Part shown: one piece after another, positions 1 through 6,803 of the stretch
How positions within the stretch are numbered: position 1 is the first letter of the stretch
How the letters are laid out: every line of letters starts with the position of its first letter
Source: SZUA-217 sp034658975
GTDB lineage: Bacteria; Actinomycetota; Acidimicrobiia; Spongiisociales; ZC4RG35
Direction of reading: 5' to 3'
Assembly: GCA_034658975.1 (NCBI GenBank)
Contig: JAYEGJ010000112.1
Span: forward strand, 1-28,012
Length of the DNA: 28,012 nt
The notes under the pieces: generated by a model
Database searches by the model: none
What the model saw: the letters and a program-made list of their open reading frames with translations, nothing else
Told to the model about the DNA's origin: nothing
Position numbers and translations under genes: made by a program

Positions 1-2
1 CT

Positions 3-785
3 TTCAACCCTCGCGACAGGAGATTCATTCAGGAGTCACTTAGACGACTGCGCAAAGTCCCCTCACAACCCTCTGAGAGGAGTCAACACCGACATTCGAG
101 GATCACCCACCCGGTCGCCGAGTGCCCGGACGCGGCACGGCATCTCTCTGCTCTCCGAAAGGCCAACCGGATCAGAAGACGTTTGGATCAACACCGGGCC
201 ATGAAGCGTGGAACTCGATTCGGGTTGGTCCAGGAGTTCCGATCGATACGCCAGCTTCTCGAAGACCTCGACTACGTCCACGAGTGGGCCCTGACGCCTC
301 GCGGCGAGAGACTCAGACAGATTTACAACGAAACCGATCTCCTGCTCGCTGAAACTATTGAGAAAGGGTTTCTCTACGACCTCGAGCTGCCTGAGCTCGT
401 GGCGCTGCTGTCGGTGTTCGTCTACGAGCCCCGCTCCGATCAGGCTTCGCCGCCGGAGTGGCCCACACCTGACTTGTACGAGAGATGGGTCATGATCGAG
501 AAGCTGTGGAAGGATCTCACCGAAAGTGAGAAGGGCCACAGGTTGGCGCCGACACGACGCCCCGACCCCGGGTTTGGCATGCTTGCCTACCAGTGGGCAC
601 AAGGAATGGAGTTCGATGATCTTCCCACGAGGGGCATGGCACCTGGCGACTTCGTCAGGGTTTCCCGCCAACTCGTCGATCTATTACGTCAGCTCAAGGA
701 CGCGGTTCGGGAGATGAGAGGCGATGTGACCGAGGCACTAAAGATGGTCGATCGTGGTGTCGTCGCAGCACAGGGGATCGGATGA
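3..785 (+). CDS. helY: HelY-like DEAD/DEAH-box helicase, C-terminal part (5' end outside window)
   Basis: The frame is open from the first bases and has no start of its own in the window, so this is the last 260 codons of a longer gene. The C-terminal ~160 residues look like a DSHCT domain (Ski2/Mtr4/HelY helicases): an E-x-G-F-L-Y-D-L-E-L-P-E-L-V-A-L-L stretch followed near the end by an F-V-R-V-S-R-Q-L-V-D-L-L-R-Q helix. Just upstream, HPVAECPDAARHL resembles the His/Cys-rich segment before this domain in mycobacterial HelY. The helicase core (Walker A/B) lies outside the window. HelY-type proteins are ATP-dependent nucleic-acid helicases of poorly defined cellular role. An internal ATG at 201 could be mistaken for the start, but homology continues upstream of it. 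The stop overlaps the next start (ATGA), implying translational coupling. Confidence 0.85.
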   Translation, partial: FNPRDRRFIQESLRRLRKVPSQPSERSQHRHSRITHPVAECPDAARHLSALRKANRIRRRLDQHRAMKRGTRFGLVQEFRSIRQLLEDLDYVHEWALTPRGERLRQIYNETDLLLAETIEKGFLYDLELPELVALLSVFVYEPRSDQASPPEWPTPDLYERWVMIEKLWKDLTESEKGHRLAPTRRPDPGFGMLAYQWAQGMEFDDLPTRGMAPGDFVRVSRQLVDLLRQLKDAVREMRGDVTEALKMVDRGVVAAQGIG

Positions 786-1663
786 GACGGTGGCTTGTGA
801 TCGTCAATTCGGCGGCCGGCCGCAGGGCCACGTCGCCGGATGCCGTTCGAGACGCCCTGGCCGCAGCCGGAGTAGACGCCGATATCGAGGCTCCGGAATC
901 GGTCGAGGCGACCGTCGACCTTCTGCAACAAGAGGCGAGGGCGGGGCGGACCAATTTCGCGCTTGCCGGGGGCGACGGCACGGCCAACCTCGCGGCCAAC
1001 GCCCTGCTGCCCCTCGACATGGGCATGCCGACCATCGCCATTCTTCCGATCGGAAGCGGTTGCGACCTCCTTCGGACCTTTGGCTTGCCCCAGGACCTCG
1101 GCGGTGCTGCCCGGCACCTCGCAACCGAAGACACCTATGAGATCGACATAGCCACACTCGAGGGGGATTGGGGCCTTCGATACTTCTTGAATGTGGCGCA
1201 GGTCGGCGTGGGAGCCGCGGCGGCTGAGACGGCGCCAAAAGTATCCAGGAAAGTCGGCATCGCGAGATATCCGGCCGCGTTTCTTGCCCGTTTGCCACGA
1301 TTTCCCAAGGCCCGGGTGACCGTCACGACCGAGAGGCGGACCTATGAATCAGAGGCATTGGCCGTGATCATGGCCAACGCCCAGTTCTTCGCCGGTGGAT
1401 GGAACGTGGCTCCCAGGGCCACTCTGGTGGACGGAGTCCTCGACATTCAGATCATCAATGCAAGGAAGACCCAGGCGGCCGCCTTGGTGCCAAAGATCAT
1501 CAAAGGAACCCATCTGAATGATCCGGCGGTGCGACGTTTTTCGGCCGCTGAGTTCAAGATCGAGACCGAACCCCAGTGGCCGGTCGAAGCGGACGGCGAC
1601 CCGATCGGGAATACCACCGTCACAGGTCGGGTTATTCCGGCCGCGATACGGCTGAAGATTTAG
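782..1663 (+). CDS. Diacylglycerol kinase-family lipid kinase (DAGK catalytic domain)
   Basis: A 293-residue cytosolic protein with the layout of the YegS/DgkB/LCB5-like lipid kinase family. The nucleotide-binding signature GGDGT is at residues 63-67, preceded by an N-terminal strand with VNSAAG (residues 8-13) and followed by LPIGSGCDLLRTFG, the counterpart of the usual G-T-x-N-D-x-A-R motif. Here Ser-Gly-Cys replaces Thr-x-Asn, a notable change. A second domain begins near YFLNVAQVGVGA. Members phosphorylate diacylglycerol or related lipids with ATP; the true substrate cannot be read from sequence. The ATG overlaps the stop of the helicase gene by four bases, so the two are probably co-translated. 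A NAD kinase with the same GGDGT fold lies at 6027 and should not be confused with it. Confidence 0.88.
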   Translation: MRRWLVIVNSAAGRRATSPDAVRDALAAAGVDADIEAPESVEATVDLLQQEARAGRTNFALAGGDGTANLAANALLPLDMGMPTIAILPIGSGCDLLRTFGLPQDLGGAARHLATEDTYEIDIATLEGDWGLRYFLNVAQVGVGAAAAETAPKVSRKVGIARYPAAFLARLPRFPKARVTVTTERRTYESEALAVIMANAQFFAGGWNVAPRATLVDGVLDIQIINARKTQAAALVPKIIKGTHLNDPAVRRFSAAEFKIETEPQWPVEADGDPIGNTTVTGRVIPAAIRLKI

Positions 1664-1673
1664 GAACTGTGCT

Positions 1674-1679
1674 TATACT
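1674..1679 (+). promoter_or_regulatory. Candidate -10 element upstream of the DUF4193 gene
   Basis: TATACT lies in the 46-base gap after the lipid-kinase gene, 30 bases before the ATG at 1710. It matches the TANNNT pattern of actinobacterial housekeeping promoters in five of six TATAAT positions. No convincing -35 is visible 16-18 bases upstream. The call rests on the hexamer and the gap. Confidence 0.4.
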
Positions 1680-1709
1680 CCCGCGCCGCGTGGGGAATCA
1701 GACATAGAT

Positions 1710-2120
1710 ATGCCAGATAAAGAAACACCAGAAGAACTCGAAGAGGCCGAAGAGGCTGAAGACGACGAAGAGGCGGACGACGCCTTCGAGGCCGAAGAGA
1801 GCGAGACCGACGACGACCTCAAAGATGGCGACTCGGCTACGGAGTCGGACGGCTCCGACGAACACGACGAAGAGACCGTCGAGGCCCTCGAGGAACTCGA
1901 GAGTCAGGAACTGAAGCTCTCAGATGAGGAGGTCAACGAGACGCTCCTCATAGACGAGGTCAAAGAGCTTCGTGCAATGCGCCGCGAAGAACTGACGATG
2001 AACGTCGACGCGCAAGGCCAGAAGTCAGACGAGTTCGTGTGCCAGTCGTGCTTCATGGTCAAACGAACCAGCCAGCTCGCCAACAAGCGCAAAATGATCT
2101 GCCAGGACTGTGTCGCCTGA
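1710..2120 (+). CDS. DUF4193 family protein with acidic N-terminus and Cys4 zinc-binding tail
   Basis: A 136-residue protein in two parts. Residues 1 to about 85 are dominated by Asp and Glu, with little hydrophobic content, and are probably disordered. Residues ~86-136 form a compact basic module with two CxxC pairs (C111/C114 and C131/C134), the expected ligands of one zinc ion. This matches the actinobacterial DUF4193 family (Rv2699c-like), whose function I do not know. The ATG at 1710 has only a weak GGGG upstream. The last codons overlap the next gene's GTG by 11 bases, so translation of the mannosyltransferase-like gene may be coupled to it. The acidic arm could mimic nucleic acid or bind a basic partner; that is speculation. 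Confidence 0.85.
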   Translation: MPDKETPEELEEAEEAEDDEEADDAFEAEESETDDDLKDGDSATESDGSDEHDEETVEALEELESQELKLSDEEVNETLLIDEVKELRAMRREELTMNVDAQGQKSDEFVCQSCFMVKRTSQLANKRKMICQDCVA

Positions 2121-2844
2121 CCAGGTCACCGTCGTAGTACCCACCTACAACGAGCACGAGAATCTCTCCGACATCGCCGCGGCGGTGTCCAAACACGGCT
2201 ACCGCCTGCTAATCGTCGACGACAACTCGCCCGATGGAACGGGCGACATCGCAGACCGCCTGAGCGGTGAGTCTGAGCTGATCTCGGTTCTCCACCGGGA
2301 CAAGAAGGAAGGGCTGGGACCCGCCTATGCCGCCGGCTTCGACCACCTTCTCGCAGGCCAGACCGAGATGATCATCGAGATGGATGCCGACTTCTCCCAT
2401 GACCCCGACGACCTCCCGAGACTTGTAGATGCCGTTGGCGATGGTGCCGACCTTGCCATCGGGTCGCGGTATGTGCCAGGAGGAGCAACACCCGATTGGC
2501 CCTGGGTGCGCCGGTTCATCTCCCGATCAGGCAATATCTACGCACGCATGATGCTGGGAATCCCGGTCAAGGATGCGACGGCCGGCTTCAGGGCCTTTCG
2601 TAGAGAGGCGCTGTCCCGACTGCCCTACGGGGAGGCCGAGGCTTCGGGGTACGGCTTCCAGGTGGAAATGGCCTGGCGAGCACACCAGGAAGGCCTCCGC
2701 ATCGTGGAGGTGCCGATCAGCTTCAAGGATCGGACGCGCGGAAAGTCGAAGATGGGCCTGACGATCGTCGCCGAGGCGATGTGGCTTGTGACGATGTGGG
2801 GCCTCGGACGCGCCTGGTCGTCGCTAGGATTTGGTCGTTCATGA
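2110..2844 (+). CDS. Polyprenyl-phosphate mannosyltransferase-like GT2 (Ppm1/DPM1 type)
   Basis: A 244-residue GT-A fold glycosyltransferase of family 2. Motifs run in the order of dolichol-phosphate mannose synthases: VVVPTYNEHENL at residues 8-19, VDDNSPDGTGD at 36-46, the metal-binding MDADFSHDP at 91-99, then GSRYVPGG, DATAGFRAFRREAL, GYGFQVEM and FKDRTRGKSKM. The family transfers mannose from GDP-mannose to polyprenyl phosphate at the inner membrane face, giving the lipid donor for periplasmic mannosyltransferases. There is no C-terminal GtrA or Lnt-like membrane domain, so it would be a one-domain, peripherally attached enzyme. The GTG start at 2110 lies within the end of the DUF4193 frame. 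A ppm1 function is likely, but another sugar is possible. Confidence 0.85.
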   Translation: MSPDQVTVVVPTYNEHENLSDIAAAVSKHGYRLLIVDDNSPDGTGDIADRLSGESELISVLHRDKKEGLGPAYAAGFDHLLAGQTEMIIEMDADFSHDPDDLPRLVDAVGDGADLAIGSRYVPGGATPDWPWVRRFISRSGNIYARMMLGIPVKDATAGFRAFRREALSRLPYGEAEASGYGFQVEMAWRAHQEGLRIVEVPISFKDRTRGKSKMGLTIVAEAMWLVTMWGLGRAWSSLGFGRS

Positions 2845-3320
2845 GGATCGATGTCCGCACGGCCGATGACTCGGACCTGGACACGCTCGAACGGCTGTAC
2901 AGGGGCCTCGAGGAAGAGATGGTGGGTCTTCACAAGATGTGGCCGGTGGCCGATGGCCTCGACGAACCGGTGGCGGAATCCTTTGCCGTGGCAATCGACT
3001 CCGATGACGTAATCGTTCTCGTTTCGAGCCTCGACGGATACCCCTTCGGGTTTCTCCTGGCGAGAGTCGAAGGCACCCTGACTCAGGGGAACGGTGAGCT
3101 GGTCGGCTCGATCCGTCTCATCTACGTGGAGCCCGATGCGAGAGAAGTGGCGGTCGGTGAGGCGATGCGCGACGAGGTATTGGCCATATTGCGGGCTCGC
3201 GGTATCACCAAGTTCGACGCTCACGTCCTCCCCGGGCACCGATTGGCCAAGAACTTCTTCGAATCTGGAGGGTTCAGCGCCCGGTCGATCATCATGCATC
3301 ACGATGACCTCAGGGGTTAA
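2841..3320 (+). CDS. GNAT-family N-acetyltransferase
   Basis: A 159-residue protein starting MRIDVRTADDSDLDTLERL, the usual first strand and helix of the GNAT fold. A central strand (GELVGSIRLIYVEPDAREVAVGEA) sits where GNATs place the acetyl-CoA-binding V-x-P-x-x-R-x-x-G-x-G/A loop. The C-terminal H-R-L-A-K-N-F-F-E-S-G-G-F motif is the common GNAT ending, N-F-Y-x-x-x-G-F. The substrate cannot be predicted. The frame is open further upstream, but the ATG at 2841 forms a four-base ATGA overlap with the GT2 stop and begins at the first domain strand. It runs into the Nudix gene with a 17-base overlap. Confidence 0.82.
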   Translation: MRIDVRTADDSDLDTLERLYRGLEEEMVGLHKMWPVADGLDEPVAESFAVAIDSDDVIVLVSSLDGYPFGFLLARVEGTLTQGNGELVGSIRLIYVEPDAREVAVGEAMRDEVLAILRARGITKFDAHVLPGHRLAKNFFESGGFSARSIIMHHDDLRG

Positions 3321-3702
3321 TCAGCCGATTGTCGGGGTTGGAGTCGTGGTCATCGACGCAGACAGACTCCTGCTGATCAAACGCGGCCGCGAGCCGGGGA
3401 AGGGCCTGTGGGCAGTTCCCGGAGGGAAGGTGCGTTACGGAGAACCGCTCAAGAAAGCCGCCGCCCGTGAAGTCGAGGAGGAGACCGGACTCAAGGTCCA
3501 GATCGGCGATGTCGTATGGACGGGAGAGGTGATCGATGGAGAGCACCACCTGGTTCTGGTCGATTTCGAGGGTGCCCTGGTTGGCGGCGAGCTTGCGGCG
3601 GCCGATGATGCCGACGAGGCTGACTGGGTGGCTCTGGATGACATCGACTCCTACCCATTGACGCCAACGATGTACGACCTGATAGAAACGCTGAGGACAT
3701 GA
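3304..3702 (+). CDS. Nudix hydrolase (MutT-like)
   Basis: A 132-residue single-domain Nudix enzyme. The Nudix box is complete at residues 41-63: Gly41, Glu47, Arg55-Glu56, Glu58-Glu60 (family REUXEE), Gly62. Just before it, GKGLWAVPGG (32-41) is the usual substrate and box entry. Such enzymes hydrolyse nucleoside diphosphates linked to another group, in nucleotide sanitation or ADP-ribose turnover; the substrate is undetermined. The frame continues upstream, but only as a shadow of the GNAT gene; the ATG at 3304 gives the standard length. Start and stop overlap both neighbours (17 and 4 bases), so it is embedded in a coupled run. Mycobacteria have an ADP-ribose-type Nudix (Rv1700) in the same broad region, which may or may not be orthologous. 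Confidence 0.88.
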   Translation: MTSGVNQPIVGVGVVVIDADRLLLIKRGREPGKGLWAVPGGKVRYGEPLKKAAAREVEEETGLKVQIGDVVWTGEVIDGEHHLVLVDFEGALVGGELAAADDADEADWVALDDIDSYPLTPTMYDLIETLRT

Positions 3703-5024
3703 GCACAGAAGTAATCACCCTTGTCCAGAGTCTTATTCGCAATGAGTGTGTCAATTTTGGCGGCGGAGAAGGGGGACACGAGCACCGGTCCGTCAAGACC
3801 CTGGGAGAGTTCTTCGGGGTCGAAGGCGAGATCTTCGAGCCGGCCGAGGGTCGCCAGTCGCTGATCTACCGCGTGAAGGGGTCAGATCCGGACGCGCCAA
3901 CGCTCGCATTGGTGCCACACCTCGACGTTGTGCCCGTTGAGCCGAGTGGCTGGACCCAGGATCCGTTCGGCGCCGAGATCGTTGACGGGTTCATCTATGG
4001 CCGCGGCGCCGTTGACATGCTCAACGTCACGGCAGCCATGTCTGTGGCGGCCAAGCCATATATCACTGGCGAGCGTCAGCCGGAAGGCGACCTGGTGTTT
4101 GCCGCCGTCGCCGATGAGGAGGGCGGCGGTGTCCACGGAGCCGGGGCCCTGGTCGAACAGCGCTGGGATCTCGTCGAGGCCGAATACCTCCTGACGGAGG
4201 TCGCCTACCCACAACCGTCGAACGTTTCGGAGAAGGTAGTTCCGGTGGCGATCGGGGAGAAGGGCAGCTTTTGGTCCATTCTCAAGTCGACCGGCACCCC
4301 GGGGCACGGCTCGGCACCGTACGGGGCCGACAACGCGATCAGGAAGATGGCAGAGGCCGTTCATGGCATCTTTGAAACCCCAATGCCTGTGGCCATCACA
4401 CCCGAGTGGCTGCAGTTCGTCGAGGCCCTCGACCTCGACGCCGAGATGAAGGCCGCACTGACGGATGAGGATCGCGTCGACGCCGCCATCGATGACCTGG
4501 CTGTTACCGATCCACTCTTCGCCAGGTATGCCCATGCGGTAACCCACCTCACCGTCTCTCCCAACATGATGAAGGCCGGTCTCAAGACCAACATCGTGGC
4601 GGACAAGGCCAGCGCGGTGGTCGACATCAGATCCCTGCCGGGGCAGGACAGGAGTTTCATCGACTCCTACCTATTCAAGGCGATGGGCGGCGCTCGAGAT
4701 GACATCGACATCGTTCCCGTCATGGCCAACGACGCCAACGTGAGTGCTGTCGGCAACCCGCTGTGGGAGGCAATCGCCGATGGCGTTGAAGACATCGAGG
4801 GCCATCGCAACCTGCTGCCGACCCTCATGAACGTGGCGACGGATGCCCGGTTCTGGCGGAAGAAGGAGACTGTTTCCTACGGCGTCGGGCTGTACGACGA
4901 TCGGACCAGTTTCTCGGAGATGCTGGCTCTGTTCCATGGCCACGACGAGCGGGTCTCCGTGGAGTCTGTGAAGCGGACCACCGACCTCTACCGCCGCGTG
5001 TTGAGGCACTTCCTCGGCTCTTGA
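3699..5024 (+). CDS. M20-family metallopeptidase / amidohydrolase
   Basis: A 441-residue protein of the M20 (ArgE/DapE/carboxypeptidase) family. The first metal-site motif is HLDVVPV (His74, Asp76), followed by GWTQDPFGAEIVDGFIYGRG and the bridging Asp106. The catalytic pair Glu140-Glu141 lies in AVADEEGGG. The dimerisation domain begins around GHGSAPYGADNAI. Family members remove N-acyl groups or cleave dipeptides with two zinc ions; the substrate is open. No signal peptide is seen, so it is probably cytosolic. The ATG overlaps the Nudix stop by four bases, and its stop overlaps the TTG of the HAD gene. Confidence 0.88.
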   Translation: MSTEVITLVQSLIRNECVNFGGGEGGHEHRSVKTLGEFFGVEGEIFEPAEGRQSLIYRVKGSDPDAPTLALVPHLDVVPVEPSGWTQDPFGAEIVDGFIYGRGAVDMLNVTAAMSVAAKPYITGERQPEGDLVFAAVADEEGGGVHGAGALVEQRWDLVEAEYLLTEVAYPQPSNVSEKVVPVAIGEKGSFWSILKSTGTPGHGSAPYGADNAIRKMAEAVHGIFETPMPVAITPEWLQFVEALDLDAEMKAALTDEDRVDAAIDDLAVTDPLFARYAHAVTHLTVSPNMMKAGLKTNIVADKASAVVDIRSLPGQDRSFIDSYLFKAMGGARDDIDIVPVMANDANVSAVGNPLWEAIADGVEDIEGHRNLLPTLMNVATDARFWRKKETVSYGVGLYDDRTSFSEMLALFHGHDERVSVESVKRTTDLYRRVLRHFLGS

Positions 5025-5791
5025 CCCACGTTCTCTGCGATCTCGACGGGGTCATATATCGGGGGGATACCCCGCTGCCGGGTGCCGCTGAAGCCCTCAG
5101 GCGGCTGACAAATGCCGGGGCGCGAGTTGTCTTCGTCACCAACAATTCAACGCGCACACCGTCCCAAGCCGCAGACAAGATCCGACGTATCACAGGGGTG
5201 GCAGTCGATTCCGAACAGATGGCGACCTCGTCCCAGGCGGCGGCTTCGATGCTCACGGCAGAGGACGGGCCGGCTCTCGTCGTGGGTGAGGATGGCGTTC
5301 ACGCCGCAGTCCTGGAACGCGGTCTGGAAACAACGGACGACCCTGAACGGGCTCGGAGCGTGGTGGTGGGCATGTTTTGGGGAATGACGTACAACGACAT
5401 AGCTCGGGCGGCAGAAGCTGTCCGTCGTGGAGCGAGGTTCGTCGCTACGAACACCGATCCTACCTATCCAATCGAAGACGGGCTGTTGCCTGGAGCAGGC
5501 TCGCTGGTAGCGGCCATCGCCACCGCCTCGGGTCGCGACGCCGAGGTCGCCGGGAAGCCGCACGAGCCGATGCACCGACTCCTCAGGTCTCGCGGAATCG
5601 ATCGTGCATGGGTCGTTGGTGATCGCCTCGATACCGATATCGCACTTGCCGACAACGAGCCGGGTTGGTCTTCGATCCTCGTGAAAACGGGAGTGACTCA
5701 GGGATCCGATGGGACCGACCGGGCCGACCACGTCGTTGCGAACTTCGAAGAGGCCGTCGAAGTCATTCTCTCCCTGTCGGACCAGCCATAA
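5021..5791 (+). CDS. HAD-superfamily class IIA phosphatase (NagD / glycerol-3-phosphate phosphatase type)
   Basis: A 256-residue HAD hydrolase. Motif I is CDLDGV with nucleophile Asp7 and acid/base Asp9; motif II is FVTNNSTRT near residue 40; motif III is VVGDRLDTDIALADN near residue 200. The C2a cap (NagD type) lies between motifs II and III. Position before a short ORF, NAD kinase and recN matches Rv1692, a glycerol-3-phosphate phosphatase in M. tuberculosis; I infer a similar role. The best start is TTG at 5021, which overlaps the upstream TGA (TTGA) and places the first strand directly before the nucleophile. Its own TAA is embedded in a CATAAT hexamer that may be the promoter of the next ORF. 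Confidence 0.88.
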   Translation: MTHVLCDLDGVIYRGDTPLPGAAEALRRLTNAGARVVFVTNNSTRTPSQAADKIRRITGVAVDSEQMATSSQAAASMLTAEDGPALVVGEDGVHAAVLERGLETTDDPERARSVVVGMFWGMTYNDIARAAEAVRRGARFVATNTDPTYPIEDGLLPGAGSLVAAIATASGRDAEVAGKPHEPMHRLLRSRGIDRAWVVGDRLDTDIALADNEPGWSSILVKTGVTQGSDGTDRADHVVANFEEAVEVILSLSDQP

Positions 5792-5792
5792 T
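5787..5792 (+). promoter_or_regulatory. Candidate leaderless -10 element for the 47-aa ORF
   Basis: CATAAT overlaps the stop of the phosphatase gene and ends six bases before the ATG at 5799. With the usual -10 to +1 distance, transcription would start at the A of ATG, giving a leaderless mRNA. No Shine-Dalgarno sequence is present. No good -35 was seen. Confidence 0.45.
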
Positions 5793-5798
5793 CCGAGC

Positions 5799-5942
5799 AT
5801 GGATTTGACCGAAGCCCAGATTGCCGAGTTGGAGCAAGCTCTTCGCCAACTCGAAGAGCTCGATCCGGCGGACTTGCCGGAGCCGGCAGCCGATCTCGCC
5901 GCAACCCTCAACCGGATACTGGACGGATTGGATTCGAACTGA
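5799..5942 (+). CDS. Small conserved-position protein (Rv1693-like), 47 aa
   Basis: A 47-residue soluble acidic protein that begins MDLTEAQIAELEQAL and consists of two short amphipathic helices around a Pro-rich turn (DPADLPEP). I recognise no domain. It is supported by its position: in mycobacteria a similarly short ORF (Rv1693) lies between the same phosphatase and tlyA/NAD kinase. The frame is open upstream into the HAD gene, but the ATG at 5799 is the only sensible start and follows a CATAAT hexamer at leaderless distance. Helical Leu/Glu periodicity suggests a protein-binding peptide. Function unknown. Confidence 0.6.
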   Translation: MDLTEAQIAELEQALRQLEELDPADLPEPAADLAATLNRILDGLDSN

Positions 5943-6026
5943 GCGCCACAGAGGGTTCCGATCCGGACTCCGAGTTCCTACTGTGGTGTAGGAGCGGGCA
6001 GTGAGCGTCAGATTGGAGGTCCCCAA

Positions 6027-6803
6027 GTGAGATTCGCCCTCGAGGTTCGTCCCGGACGTCCGGCGGCCGCCGAATTCGCAGAACGCCTCACGGCCAGGAT
6101 CTCCTCACAGGGGGGCTCTGTCCTCGAGTCCGACGACATCGCCCCGGATATGGTCATCGCCGTCGGCGGTGACGGCACCATGTTGGCCGCGGTGCGCAGA
6201 TCACTCCAATGGAATGTGCCGGTACTCGGATTCAACCTCGGGACTCTCGGATTCCTCGCCAACGCCGAGCCGGCAGACCTCGACGCCGTGGTCACCCGGC
6301 TTATGTCCGGGGATTTTGAGGTAGAGGATCGCACGACCGTTGCTGCGACCGTGGGCGGGGTCGGAGCGGCCGGTGTCAATGACGTGGTCGTGGAGAAGGT
6401 GGACAGCACCCGGCTGGTGAGCCTGGCAGTGGCCATCGATGGCGAACCGTTCATCACGTATGAGGCCGACGGCCTCGTGATCGCCACGCCCACTGGCTCG
6501 ACGGCCTACTCGTTCTCGGCACGCGGCCCGCTCGTCGATCCGCGAGTTGATGCACTCGTCATGACCCCCGTTGCTGCTCACTCGCTCTTCGATCGCCCAC
6601 TTCTTTTGCCGAGCCGGTCGAAGATCGACATCACCGTGGCCCGTGATCGGACCGTGAAAGTCAACGTCGACAAGAACGACCTGGGGCAAGTCGGCGAAGG
6701 CGAAACGGTCTCTATCAGCCGGGGAGATCGGCCGGCCCGCTTCGTTGTGCTCAGTGGACGCGACTTCCCGGGACTCGTCAAAGAGAAGTTCGGGCTCGGC
6801 TGA
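6027..6803 (+). CDS. nadK: NAD kinase
   Basis: Phosphorylates NAD to NADP with ATP or polyphosphate. The 258-residue protein has the family GGDGT at residues 47-51, the conserved G-F-N-L-G-T-L-G-F-L-A segment, and the second-domain motif ATPTGSTAYSFSARGP that closes the active site. It is shorter than the mycobacterial enzyme (about 300 residues), mainly at the N-terminus, yet keeps all core motifs. The GTG start is set by a good ribosome site, GGAGG at 6015-6019, seven bases upstream. The 84-base gap before it contains TACTGT at 5979-5984, a possible -10. recN overlaps its stop (TGATG). In mycobacteria tlyA sits directly upstream; here it is absent. Confidence 0.95.
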   Translation: MRFALEVRPGRPAAAEFAERLTARISSQGGSVLESDDIAPDMVIAVGGDGTMLAAVRRSLQWNVPVLGFNLGTLGFLANAEPADLDAVVTRLMSGDFEVEDRTTVAATVGGVGAAGVNDVVVEKVDSTRLVSLAVAIDGEPFITYEADGLVIATPTGSTAYSFSARGPLVDPRVDALVMTPVAAHSLFDRPLLLPSRSKIDITVARDRTVKVNVDKNDLGQVGEGETVSISRGDRPARFVVLSGRDFPGLVKEKFGLG

